Notes under the pieces: model-generated
What the model was told of the DNA's origin: nothing
The model's input: only the letters and a program-made list of their open reading frames with translations
Databases searched by the model: none
Part shown: in pieces, positions 51,122 to 59,689 of the stretch
Layout: the number at the start of each line of letters is the position of its first letter
Position numbering within the stretch: position 1 is the first letter of the stretch
Source: CAZYFH01 sp965249175
Lineage (GTDB): Bacteria > Acidobacteriota > Vicinamibacteria > Vicinamibacterales > UBA8438
Reading direction: 5' to 3'
Length of the DNA stretch: 64,000 nucleotides
Assembly: GCA_965249175.1 (NCBI GenBank)
Contig: OZ252227.1
Span: forward strand, 5,146,001 to 5,210,000
Program-made: the position numbers and the translations under genes

Positions 51122-53734
51122 ATGACCATGGTTGCGGCGTTCGCTGGTCCTCCTATTCAACGCAGCGCCGCACTCGTGGCGCTCGTGCTCGCCGCTGGAC
51201 ATGCGGCCGCACAAAGCGACGAATCGCCCGGTCTCGGGCCGCCGCCGGTCTACGAGCGGCTGCGCGAGACGCGTCCGGAGGCCGTCGGGCATGTGCGTGA
51301 CGGCCGCTTGCGAGTCGACCGCTTCGAGCTCGAGTTGACCGACGGCGACCTCTATGTCGTGCCCGTCGGTGACCGCACGCCGATCGCGATCTATCGGGGC
51401 CGTGGACGAGTCCGCGCGTACCCGCCCGACGGGATCGAGCACCAGCAGATCGCGAAGATCCTCGACGAGGACATCCTCGACGAGGAGTTCGACCGGTGGG
51501 TCTTTTGGTTTACCGACGACCTCGACGTTCGGTTGCGGTCGCTGGCTGACGGCACGCCCGGGCGTGAGGTCGACAAGGCCGCCGACCTGCTCGAGGATCG
51601 CCGTGAGGCGCTCCTCGAACACCAGCTCGTCAACCCCGACAGCCGTGTGCTGACGGCGCTGTGGAACGACACGATGCCGTCCGGACCCGCCGAGGCGCGC
51701 CCGTACTTCTACGGCGAGATTCACGGTCGGGATCACGACTGGTTTTCGATCGAGATCGAGCCGCGTGAGATCGAGGAGGTGCAGGTCGCGCGATACTATC
51801 GGCGCCAGCGCATCGCCAACGTCTGGATGGGCACGCACGCCCTGACTGACTTCGACGCCTCAACCACCGAGCGGGCGTTCGCCGGCTTCCCGCGCGACCC
51901 AGAGGTGGAGGGCCCGGCCGACCCCGACGCGGACGACAACGACTGGGATTTCCGTGACTTTGGGCTTCCACTCCGGCCACGCCACCCCGACCATGAGGGC
52001 TGGTCGCCGCGGGTCGCCATTCCCCGGACCGACGTCGATCTCGCGCTCGAGGACGACGGCGACGCCACGGCCAGCGTCGCGCTCCTGATCGACCCCCTGA
52101 CACCGATCGCGACGTTGCGGCTGCGCATCTCCCACGTGGTCGAGGTGACGGACGTTCGCTGGCGACCGGCCGCGCCGCCTGGCGCGGAGGATGTCCACGC
52201 CGTCTCCCTCCTGACGTCGCCTCACGCTAACAATGACGCCGTGGTGCCGGTAGACGAGCCGCGGCCGCTCACCGGGGAGCCGGTCCACTTCGTCCAGGAA
52301 CGGCACGACCGCCGCACGGACGAGGACCGTTACGAGCCGTGGGTGACCGTGTTGTTGCCGCGCGCGGTTGGCGCCGGCGCACGCTTCGTGCTCGAGCTGG
52401 CCTACGAGGGCGAGCTCGTGGAACGACTGCCCCGCAGTCGCGACCTCCTGGTCAAGGACACGACATACTGGATTCCGACCCACTTCGACAATCGCTTGCG
52501 CCGCTTCGACCTAACATTTCGGACGTCCGACGGCTACCGGGTTGCGAGCGGTGGCGCGCTCGTCGACGAGCGCGTCGAGGACGACACGCGCATCATGCGA
52601 TGGGTAACCGACCGGCCGGTGCGCGGTAGCATGTCATTCCAATACGGTCGATTCGAGGTCGACGAGCTGACACTCGACGGCCTGCCGCCGATCGCCGTCT
52701 ACGCGAACCGCAATCATCGCGGCTTCGCTCCCGGGGCGCGTGCAAAGACGATCGAGGATCTCGCGGGCGCCATCCGCACCTACACCGACTACTTCGGACC
52801 CTATCCGTTCGACTCGCTGCTCGCGACCGAAACGCCGGCCTACGGCGGACAGGCGTTTCCGGGTCTCGTGCTGCTCACGTTTCAGGCCTTCGGCGGGTTG
52901 CACAGCGGAGAGGAAGCAGCGTTCCGGGCTCACGAAGTGGCGCACCAGTGGTGGGGTGCGGGCGTCGGCTGGGAACACTACCGCGACCAATGGATATCGG
53001 AGGGATTCGCGCACTACGCAGCGGCGCTCTACGCGCTGGTCGGTCGAAGCGACGAAGAGCAGTTTCTCGAGATGCTCGACGCCTGGCGCCTCGACGCCCT
53101 CGGCGAGGTCAATATCGGTCAGGGCATCGGGCTGAAGCGGTATGGCTTTCGACCGGAGGTCATACAGCGCAGCGACGGCCACCGGTCGGGCCCGATCGTC
53201 GCCGGCTACCGGCTCCAGACCGCCGACACGCCGATGGACTACCGGCTGCTCGTGTACGAGAAGGGCGCCTTCATCCTGCATATGATCCGCATGATGCTGA
53301 TCGACCTCGACACCGGCAGCGACGAGCGTTTTCGGAGGCTGCTCCGCGAGTATGTGCGCGCCAACCTCAACGGTGTCGCCACGACGCGCTCGTTCGAGGC
53401 CGCGGTGACACGAGCGGCGGGCGAGCCGATGGATTGGTTCTTCGACCAGTGGGTCTACGGCACCGACGTACCAACCTACCGCCCAGATCTCGAGGTCTCC
53501 CCCCTCGTGGACGCGGAGGCACCGTTCGTGCTGCACGGGACGATCCGACAGGAGGACGTCGCCGACGGGTTTCGGATGCCGGTCCCGATTCGGGTGGTCT
53601 TTCGCGACCGCCCGGCGCAGACCCATCGTGTGTGGGTGGATGCCGACGAGGTGACGGTCGAGATCCCGCTGCCGGCGCAACCGACGGACATCGACGTCAA
53701 CTACCATTACGCTGTCCTCGCGCGCATCAAGTAG
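51122..53734 (+). CDS. Exported M1-family metallopeptidase
   Basis: The 870-residue protein has a signal peptide (AALVALVLAAGHAAAQ) and a long N-terminal beta region. Its catalytic domain carries HEVAHQWWG at residues 604-612 and the third zinc ligand Glu627 in WISEGFAHYAA, the HExxH-x18-E signature. The C-terminal domain ends in VNYHYAVLARIK. The substrate-anchoring GAMEN motif is not recognisable; PAYGGQAFPGLV takes its place. It likely degrades peptides in the periplasm or outside. It starts 7 bp after the sulfatase-like gene. Confidence 0.82.
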   Translation: MTMVAAFAGPPIQRSAALVALVLAAGHAAAQSDESPGLGPPPVYERLRETRPEAVGHVRDGRLRVDRFELELTDGDLYVVPVGDRTPIAIYRGRGRVRAYPPDGIEHQQIAKILDEDILDEEFDRWVFWFTDDLDVRLRSLADGTPGREVDKAADLLEDRREALLEHQLVNPDSRVLTALWNDTMPSGPAEARPYFYGEIHGRDHDWFSIEIEPREIEEVQVARYYRRQRIANVWMGTHALTDFDASTTERAFAGFPRDPEVEGPADPDADDNDWDFRDFGLPLRPRHPDHEGWSPRVAIPRTDVDLALEDDGDATASVALLIDPLTPIATLRLRISHVVEVTDVRWRPAAPPGAEDVHAVSLLTSPHANNDAVVPVDEPRPLTGEPVHFVQERHDRRTDEDRYEPWVTVLLPRAVGAGARFVLELAYEGELVERLPRSRDLLVKDTTYWIPTHFDNRLRRFDLTFRTSDGYRVASGGALVDERVEDDTRIMRWVTDRPVRGSMSFQYGRFEVDELTLDGLPPIAVYANRNHRGFAPGARAKTIEDLAGAIRTYTDYFGPYPFDSLLATETPAYGGQAFPGLVLLTFQAFGGLHSGEEAAFRAHEVAHQWWGAGVGWEHYRDQWISEGFAHYAAALYALVGRSDEEQFLEMLDAWRLDALGEVNIGQGIGLKRYGFRPEVIQRSDGHRSGPIVAGYRLQTADTPMDYRLLVYEKGAFILHMIRMMLIDLDTGSDERFRRLLREYVRANLNGVATTRSFEAAVTRAAGEPMDWFFDQWVYGTDVPTYRPDLEVSPLVDAEAPFVLHGTIRQEDVADGFRMPVPIRVVFRDRPAQTHRVWVDADEVTVEIPLPAQPTDIDVNYHYAVLARIK

Positions 53735-53858
53735 GTGCCGCGCGCGCCGCTTCTTGACATCCATGCCACGACCGCCGACAATCGCACGCGGCATGCACGT
53801 GGGCCATGCCGACACGCTCCCGCGGCACGGACCACACCCCAAGGACGCTCCTTAGCGC

Positions 53859-55265
53859 ATGCTCGACGCCAGCGCCGTACGCGCCTACATCGACAAGCAT
53901 CGGCTGCGGCGGCAGAGCAACAAAGTGCTCCACGGTCATCCGTCGCCCGTGTTCTGGCTCGATCGCGACGTCTCAGTCCCGGCAATCATGAGCCGGCGCG
54001 AGCAGTCCGCCGAGGCGGTCCGGAAACGCATCAACCTGTACGTCGGGACACCGTATTGCCTTCCGACGGCACCGGACCGGTGCGGGTTTTGCCTCTTTCC
54101 CAGTGAGGTGTACACGGATCGGCGCCAGCTGGATCGGTATCTCGACTACCTGAAGCGCGAGGGCGAGATGTTCGCGCCGCATCTGGCTGGATCCGGACTG
54201 GCGAGCGTCTACTTCGGCGGTGGGACGTCCAACCTCTACAAGGCCGACCAGTACGGGATGCTGATGGACATCGTCCGCGGCGTCTTCGACGTGCCGCCCG
54301 ACATCGAGGTGACACTGGAGGGCATTCCGCAAACGTTCAGCCACGACAAGCTAGCGGCGATGAAGGCCTGCGGGATCAACCGGATCAGCATGGGCGTACA
54401 GCAACTCGACAACGAGCTGATCAAGTTCAGCGGGCGCCGGCAGACATCCGACCAGGTCTTTCGCACGATCGCGTCATGCCAGGAGTTGGGGCTGCCGGTG
54501 AGCGTCGACCTCATCTTTGGATGGCCGAATCAGACGATTGACCTGATGCTCAACGACCTACGGGCGATGGTCGCGACGGGCATCAACCACGTGACCCATT
54601 ACGAGCTCAATGTCGCGGGGCGCACTGATTTTTCGAGACATCGGCGCGCCGAGCTCCCCTCCACCGCGCAAAACCTCGAGATGTACCGTCTGGGCAAGGA
54701 GTTCCTGGAGGCCAACGGTTTCCACCAGGTGACCCCCTACGACTTCGAGCGCACCGGCGCGCTACCGAGCAGCTACCTCTATGAGGAGTTGTTCCGACGG
54801 CCGTTCCGCGAAGAAGACGGCCACGTGATTGGCTACGACGCCTGGGGATGGGGGTTCGCCGGCATCTCGTTCTTCTTCGGCACGCCAACCGCCCCGGGCT
54901 GGGCGTATATGAACCATGTGCGTGTCGACCAGTACTTCGACGACCTCGACGCCGGCCGGTTCCCGGTGATGCGTGGCTTTCACTACACGGAAACCGACCT
55001 GCGGCTGCACCTCCTGTTCCAGGAGCTTCAGGGGCTTTCGGTCAGCCGCGCGCGGTATCGACGGCTCTTCGGGCGGGACCTCCTGGCGGATCACCGCATC
55101 GTCTGGCGCGTGCTCGAGGACATCGGCTGGGTCGCGACCGACGACGACCTCGTGACGGTCGAAGGCGACGGCGCGTTTTACCTCCCCATCGTGCAGAATC
55201 TGCTGGCGATTGAGCGCGCGGAAGCGATGCGCAAGGAGCGCGGCGCGATGGCCGACGTCGCCTAA
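53859..55265 (+). CDS. Radical SAM protein, HemN/HemW-like, with variant cysteine spacing
   Basis: The 468-residue protein has the radical SAM cluster in YVGTPYCLPTAPDRCGFC: Cys67, Cys75 and Cys78, a C-x7-C-x2-C spacing instead of the usual C-x3-C-x2-C. It also has HemN-type blocks VYFGGGTSNLY, RISMGVQQLDNELI and VDLIFGWPNQT. A C-terminal domain of about 120 residues has helices like HemW. It may be a coproporphyrinogen-oxidase relative, a heme chaperone or a methyltransferase-type radical SAM enzyme. No heme genes lie nearby. It ends in the shared terminator with the next gene. Confidence 0.8.
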   Translation: MLDASAVRAYIDKHRLRRQSNKVLHGHPSPVFWLDRDVSVPAIMSRREQSAEAVRKRINLYVGTPYCLPTAPDRCGFCLFPSEVYTDRRQLDRYLDYLKREGEMFAPHLAGSGLASVYFGGGTSNLYKADQYGMLMDIVRGVFDVPPDIEVTLEGIPQTFSHDKLAAMKACGINRISMGVQQLDNELIKFSGRRQTSDQVFRTIASCQELGLPVSVDLIFGWPNQTIDLMLNDLRAMVATGINHVTHYELNVAGRTDFSRHRRAELPSTAQNLEMYRLGKEFLEANGFHQVTPYDFERTGALPSSYLYEELFRRPFREEDGHVIGYDAWGWGFAGISFFFGTPTAPGWAYMNHVRVDQYFDDLDAGRFPVMRGFHYTETDLRLHLLFQELQGLSVSRARYRRLFGRDLLADHRIVWRVLEDIGWVATDDDLVTVEGDGAFYLPIVQNLLAIERAEAMRKERGAMADVA

Positions 55266-55306
55266 TCCCAGAGCTCCCTTGTCAACCCAAGAGAGCTCTG
55301 GGGTTA
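55263..55306. terminator. Bidirectional terminator overlapping both stop codons
   Basis: CCCAGAGCTC at 55267-55276 pairs perfectly with GAGCTCTGGG at 55293-55302. The stem extends through TAA on one side and TTA on the other, which are the stop codons of the two convergent genes. The loop is 16 bases. Confidence 0.75.
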
Positions 55307-56164
55307 ATCTGACGCCTGCTCGACCATCTTGGCAATCATCAGCGTGCGCTTGGCCGCGGCGATGACCGGTCGCTCAATCAGCTTGCCGTCCACGAGCAGA
55401 ACACCGCCGTCGTGCTTCGTGTACGCGTCCACGATCGTCCGCGCCCATTCCACCTCCGCCGCCCCAGGCGAGTACGCGTCCTGAATGACCGCGACCTGCG
55501 TCGGGTGAATGGCCGCCTTGCCGCCGAACCCGAGCGCCCGGGTACGCCGGCACTCCGCCTCGAGCGCGTCGAGCGCCGGCACGTCCATGAACGGCGAGTC
55601 GAGTGCGCCGACGCCAGCGAGCGCCGCGGCCACGATGACGCGCGAGCGCGCGTACAGGACCGCGTCCCAATCGACCGCGCAGCCGACATCGGCGGAGTAG
55701 TCGATCGCACCGAAGAACACCGCCGCCACGTTCGGTGACGCTGACGCGATCTCCTCAGCCGAGGCCAACCCGCGGGCGGTCTCCACCATGGCGATCAACG
55801 GCAGATCCGGCACGGCCGACGCCAGCGTCTGCTCGACCGCGCGTATCTCGTCGGCGCCGCCGCACTTGGGCAACATCAACGCATCCGGCCGGACGCCGCC
55901 GCGACGCACCGCGTCGAGGTCGACCTGCCCGAGATCGGTCTTCGGGTCGTTGATCCGCAGAGAGACCTCCGTTCCGGTCGGCGTGCGGTCCGTCAGAAAT
56001 GCCAGCGCCGCGTCGCGGGCCGCCGCCTTGGCGCTGAACGAGACGCCGTCCTCGAGATCGATACAGACGGCATCCGCGCCCGTTGCCAGCGCCTTTGGAT
56101 ACCGGTCGGGCCGATCGGCCGGGACGAAGAGCAGGCTGCGCCGCACGCGGAAGGGTGACGCCAT
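55304..56164 (-). CDS. HpcH/HpaI (CitE-like) CoA-ester lyase
   Basis: The 286-residue TIM-barrel enzyme begins RVRRSLLFVPADRPDRYPKAL and has CIDLEDGVSFSAK (metal-binding acidic pair). It continues with SLRINDPKTDLGQVDL (substrate Arg), MLPKCGGADEI, VETARGLASAEEI and GKAAIHPTQVAVIQDAY. It belongs with malyl-CoA, beta-methylmalyl-CoA and citramalyl-CoA lyases. ATG 56164 is chosen from the conserved N-terminus, 16 bp after the PrpD-like stop. In this operon it is the likely final step, splitting a C5 hydroxyacyl-CoA into acetyl- or propionyl-CoA and a C3 or C2 acid. Confidence 0.85.
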   Translation of the reverse strand: MASPFRVRRSLLFVPADRPDRYPKALATGADAVCIDLEDGVSFSAKAAARDAALAFLTDRTPTGTEVSLRINDPKTDLGQVDLDAVRRGGVRPDALMLPKCGGADEIRAVEQTLASAVPDLPLIAMVETARGLASAEEIASASPNVAAVFFGAIDYSADVGCAVDWDAVLYARSRVIVAAALAGVGALDSPFMDVPALDALEAECRRTRALGFGGKAAIHPTQVAVIQDAYSPGAAEVEWARTIVDAYTKHDGGVLLVDGKLIERPVIAAAKRTLMIAKMVEQASD

Positions 56165-56180
56165 GACCTTCCTCGACTCC

Positions 56181-57551
56181 CTATACGGCCTGTGCCACGG
56201 CGTCTGCGGCGAGCGAGGCAGCCAGGCTCCGGACCGAGCGAGCCGCCGCCAGCTCGTGCAGCTCCGCCAGCGCGGACGCCGCCGCCGCCTCGGAGACAGC
56301 GCGTCGCGCGCAGGCCGTGAACTTGGCGTCACGCTCGGACCGCGATGCCGGACGGTCCGGATAGCCGCGTGCGCCATTGGCGGCGCGCTCGAGGACACGC
56401 CCATCGACCAGCCGCACCGAAACGCGGGCCTCGGTCAACGGTGGCGCCTCCCGCCCCAGCGTCTCGTCGACCCGCATCGTCACGAGTGGCACGAGGCGTT
56501 GGACCGTTGGGTGGTGCATCGCGTCCGGTGCGAAGGTGTCGATCCCGACACGACCGAACGCCAACGCGGCGGCCGCGCAATAGTGGAGGCTGAACTTCCC
56601 TTCGAGTCCGGTGGCTGGTCGGTCGTAGATGAGCACCGTCGGCGTCACACTGTCGACCGCCACGTCTACCGCGGAGACGGCATCCGCCTCGAGGCCATGC
56701 TCGTGTCGGAGATCGATCAGCGCGTCAATCGTGGGATGGGTCGCCGCGCACGACGGATAGAGCTTGACGGTGATGCCGCCGTCGATGATCTCCCATCGCG
56801 CCCCGAGGTGCGCGCTCGCCTGGGCCAGATCGCGCCCCTGGCTCCGCATGGCAACGAGGAAGCCCTGCGGGCCGTCGATCGCGCGCGGCGAGGCGGTGAG
56901 CGACTCGCGCGCGAGCAGCGCCGCCAGCACGCCGTTGCGCGCGGCGAGTCCGCCCTGGAGCGGTTTGACCATCGTGCCGAAGTTCTCCTTGAGCCCCGAC
57001 GCTTCCGACGCCGCGACCGACAACGCGCGCCCCGTGGCCTCCGTGTCAAGACCGAACACGCGCGCCGCCGCCGCGGCGGCACCGATCGTGCCGATGGTCG
57101 ACGTGCCGTGCCAGCCCTGCTCGTAGTGCGACGGGTTCATGACTGTGCCGAGCACGGCCTCTACTTCGAACCCGACGACATACGCGTCCAGCAGCGCGGC
57201 GCCCGACGCGTCCACCGTCTCGGCGGCCGCCAATGCGGCGGCCACGAGCGGGGCGCTCGGGTGGGCGAGCGTCACCCAGCACATATCGTCGAAGTCGAGC
57301 GCATGCGCCGCCGTGCCGTTTGCCAGCGCCGCCCATGTCGCGCTCGTGGCAATCGGTGTCCCGATCACACTCGCCCGTCCGTCGCCTCCCTCGGCCCGAG
57401 TCACCCGCTGCACGATGGCCGCCGACGGCTCGCCCGCGCCGGCCAGCATCACGCCGAGCGTGTCCTGCATCGCATCGCGCGCCGCCTGGCGCGCATCGTC
57501 CGGCACCTCGGCCGTGGTCACGAACTCGGCCAGCGTCTCGATCGCCGTCAT
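56181..57551 (-). CDS. MmgE/PrpD family protein
   Basis: The 456-residue protein has all-alpha family markers: LGVMLAGAGEPSA, NGTAAHALDFDDM (catalytic-region His/Asp), GWHGTSTIGTIGAAAAAAR, LKENFGTMVKPLQGG and VKLYPSCAATHPTIDA. The family includes 2-methylcitrate dehydratase and cis-aconitate decarboxylase, the enzyme that makes itaconate in animals and fungi. The amino acids alone do not say which activity applies. It sits between the amidohydrolase and the CitE-like lyase in the same operon. Confidence 0.85.
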   Translation of the reverse strand: MTAIETLAEFVTTAEVPDDARQAARDAMQDTLGVMLAGAGEPSAAIVQRVTRAEGGDGRASVIGTPIATSATWAALANGTAAHALDFDDMCWVTLAHPSAPLVAAALAAAETVDASGAALLDAYVVGFEVEAVLGTVMNPSHYEQGWHGTSTIGTIGAAAAAARVFGLDTEATGRALSVAASEASGLKENFGTMVKPLQGGLAARNGVLAALLARESLTASPRAIDGPQGFLVAMRSQGRDLAQASAHLGARWEIIDGGITVKLYPSCAATHPTIDALIDLRHEHGLEADAVSAVDVAVDSVTPTVLIYDRPATGLEGKFSLHYCAAAALAFGRVGIDTFAPDAMHHPTVQRLVPLVTMRVDETLGREAPPLTEARVSVRLVDGRVLERAANGARGYPDRPASRSERDAKFTACARRAVSEAAAASALAELHELAAARSVRSLAASLAADAVAQAV

Positions 57552-57589
57552 TCGTCAATCACCCCTTGGCATTCACGATCCTAACAGCG

Positions 57590-58996
57590 CTAGTTGCCAT
57601 AAAACGACGCGATCTCCGCCAGCCGCCGCCCGACGTCCTCGCCGGAGATCCACCGCCCGTTGACCATCACCCCCGCCCGCGCCGCGAGGTTCGCGATGTC
57701 GTCGAGCGGGTTCGCGCTCAGCATCAGCAGGTCCGCGCGCCGGTCGACGGCGATCGTGCCGAAGTCGTCGGCGGCGCCAAAATACTCGGCCGGCCGCCGC
57801 GTGGCGATCTCGAGCACCTCATACGGGGTCATGCCGAGATCCACGTAGAGCGCCATCTCGTGGTGCATCGCGAATCCCGGCACGCTGAACACTTGCGGCG
57901 AATCGGTCCCGAGGGCGATGTTCGCGCCACCGTCGTGCAGCGCCTTGAGAATGGTGCGGCGCAAGGCGGCCACCCGCCGGTTGGTCTCGATATCGGATGC
58001 GCCGAGACGCATGTCGACCGCCTGCCGCCACCGATCGACCGTTTCCGGCGGCATGTATTTCACCTCAGGCCGGTCGGGCAACACGTCGACCGAGCCGCGG
58101 TCGTTGAAGAACGCCGTCTCCCACAGCACCATCGTCGGGACGACCCACGCGCCGGCCGCAACGGTCGCATCGAAGAGCTCCGGAATACGCGACTCGTCGA
58201 CCTGATCGAGCAAGAGACCGACACCGGTCAGGCCGCGCTCGTCGTCCGCGCGCGTGTCCTCCGACGCCAGCGCCTCGACGTAGTTGTCGAGGTGGTCGAT
58301 CGACGCCTGCCCCCGCGCCAGCGCATGCCTCAGGCCGACGAAGTCCGAGACATGCCCCCCGAACGGGATGCCGATCTCCGTCGCCGTGTCCGCCAGCGCA
58401 TCGAACGCCTCAGGTGACAGCCCTTCGTGCGTCTTGATGAGATCGAAGCCGGACACCTTGTACTCGCGCGCGAGCTGCGACGCTTGCTCGGGGGTTCTGA
58501 CGCTGCTGCCGCTCATTGACACGCTGCCGAGAAACAGCCGCGGTCCGAGCAGCAGCCCACGGTCGATCTGGTCACGCAGCGCGAACTGCGACCGATCGCC
58601 CTGCATACCGCGCACCGTGGTGACGCCGTTGGCCACATAGAGGAAGAGGAGGTTGCCGATGTCCGCGTCGGTCGAACGCGGGCTTGGGAGATGGCCGTGC
58701 ATCTCGGTGAGGCCCGGAACCAGATACCGGCCCTCGGCCTCGATGACCTCGACCCCCTCGGCAGGCTCGACGGTGCTCGACGGCGCGATGGCGGTGATGC
58801 GGCCGTTCTCGACAACCACGGTGTGGTCCTCGAGGATGCGCTCCGTCTCCATCGGCACGACGTTGACATGGACGAATGCGAGATCGCCGTCGACCACGGT
58901 CGGTGGATCGCCCCCGCACGCGACGCACGCGGCGAGCGCCGCGACCGCCGCAAAGCGCGCCGCAGCCGTGACCCGCGCGGCTGCCGAGTGACCCAC
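57590..58996 (-). CDS. Amidohydrolase-family lipoprotein
   Basis: The 468-residue protein starts at GTG 58996, two bases after the MaoC stop, and has a lipobox-like AACVACGG after a hydrophobic stretch. Metal-dependent hydrolase motifs follow: GRYLVPGLTEMHGHL (first metal pair, Glu-Met-His-Gly-His rather than Asp-x-His), IGIPFGGHVSDF, QASIDHLDN and ANIALGTDSPQVF. It would act outside the inner membrane on amide or cyclic substrates such as dipeptides or lactams. Its link to the CoA-ester genes around it is only positional. Confidence 0.82.
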   Translation of the reverse strand: MGHSAAARVTAAARFAAVAALAACVACGGDPPTVVDGDLAFVHVNVVPMETERILEDHTVVVENGRITAIAPSSTVEPAEGVEVIEAEGRYLVPGLTEMHGHLPSPRSTDADIGNLLFLYVANGVTTVRGMQGDRSQFALRDQIDRGLLLGPRLFLGSVSMSGSSVRTPEQASQLAREYKVSGFDLIKTHEGLSPEAFDALADTATEIGIPFGGHVSDFVGLRHALARGQASIDHLDNYVEALASEDTRADDERGLTGVGLLLDQVDESRIPELFDATVAAGAWVVPTMVLWETAFFNDRGSVDVLPDRPEVKYMPPETVDRWRQAVDMRLGASDIETNRRVAALRRTILKALHDGGANIALGTDSPQVFSVPGFAMHHEMALYVDLGMTPYEVLEIATRRPAEYFGAADDFGTIAVDRRADLLMLSANPLDDIANLAARAGVMVNGRWISGEDVGRRLAEIASFYGN

Positions 58997-58997
58997 G

Positions 58998-59507
58998 CTA
59001 CCCCTCGCTCCCGGCGGGCCGGACGGTCGCGACCGGAGGCACATGCCCGCGTCGATACACCATGAACGTCCGCTTGAACGTCATGACGATGGTCCCGTCC
59101 TGATTGAAGCCGGTGGTTTTGACCGTGACGATACCGACGTTCGGCCGCGACTTCGACTCGCGCGTGGCGAGCACCTCGCTCTGCGAGTAGATCGTGTCGC
59201 CCTCGAAGACCGGCGCCGGCAGCCGCACCTCGTCCCACCCGAGATTGGCCATGACGTTCACCGACAGATCGATGGTCGACTGGCCCGTGACAAGCGCCAG
59301 TGTGAACGTCGAGTCGACGAGCGGCTTGCCAAACTCGGTCTTGGCCGCGTACGCGTAGTCGAAATGAATCTTGTTCACGTTCTGGGAGAGCAGCGTGAAC
59401 CACACGTTGTCCGTCGCGAGGACGGTGCGGCCGAGAGGGTGGCGATAGACGTCCCCCACCTCGAAGTCCTCGTACACGCGGCCGGTCCATCCCTCTTTGA
59501 CTGTCAT
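58998..59507 (-). CDS. MaoC-family (hot-dog) acyl-CoA hydratase
   Basis: The 169-residue hot-dog protein has YEDFEVGDVYRHPLGRTV, NVNKIHFDYAYAAKTEFGKPLVDS (the hydratase helix with its catalytic His/Asp region) and FEGDTIYSQSEVLATRESKS. The pattern is close to mesaconyl-CoA and itaconyl-CoA hydratases of the MaoC group. In this operon it could add water to an unsaturated C5 dicarboxyl-CoA before cleavage by the CitE-like lyase. Confidence 0.8.
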   Translation of the reverse strand: MTVKEGWTGRVYEDFEVGDVYRHPLGRTVLATDNVWFTLLSQNVNKIHFDYAYAAKTEFGKPLVDSTFTLALVTGQSTIDLSVNVMANLGWDEVRLPAPVFEGDTIYSQSEVLATRESKSRPNVGIVTVKTTGFNQDGTIVMTFKRTFMVYRRGHVPPVATVRPAGSEG

Positions 59508-59667
59508 GCGTTCTGCTACCTCAGCGCGTCAGAATATCATCTGCCATGGTGTGAGGCCGTTATGCGGCCCTCGTTGAGGACCGTCGGCAAACGGCCAAGG
59601 CGCGCACGGCGCGCCTCGCGGGCGCGGAGTGGGGCTCTCGGGATCACCGCGGAGCGCCCGCGGGGGT

Positions 59668-59682
59668 CGGGGCGAAGCCCCG
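59668..59682 (-). terminator. GC hairpin after the CoA-transferase gene
   Basis: CGGGGC and GCCCCG pair around a three-base loop, 7 bp beyond the minus-strand stop at 59690. No T-run follows, so termination is uncertain. The rest of 59508-59689 is GC-rich and shows no gene. Confidence 0.35.
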
Positions 59683-59689
59683 TCTGGGT

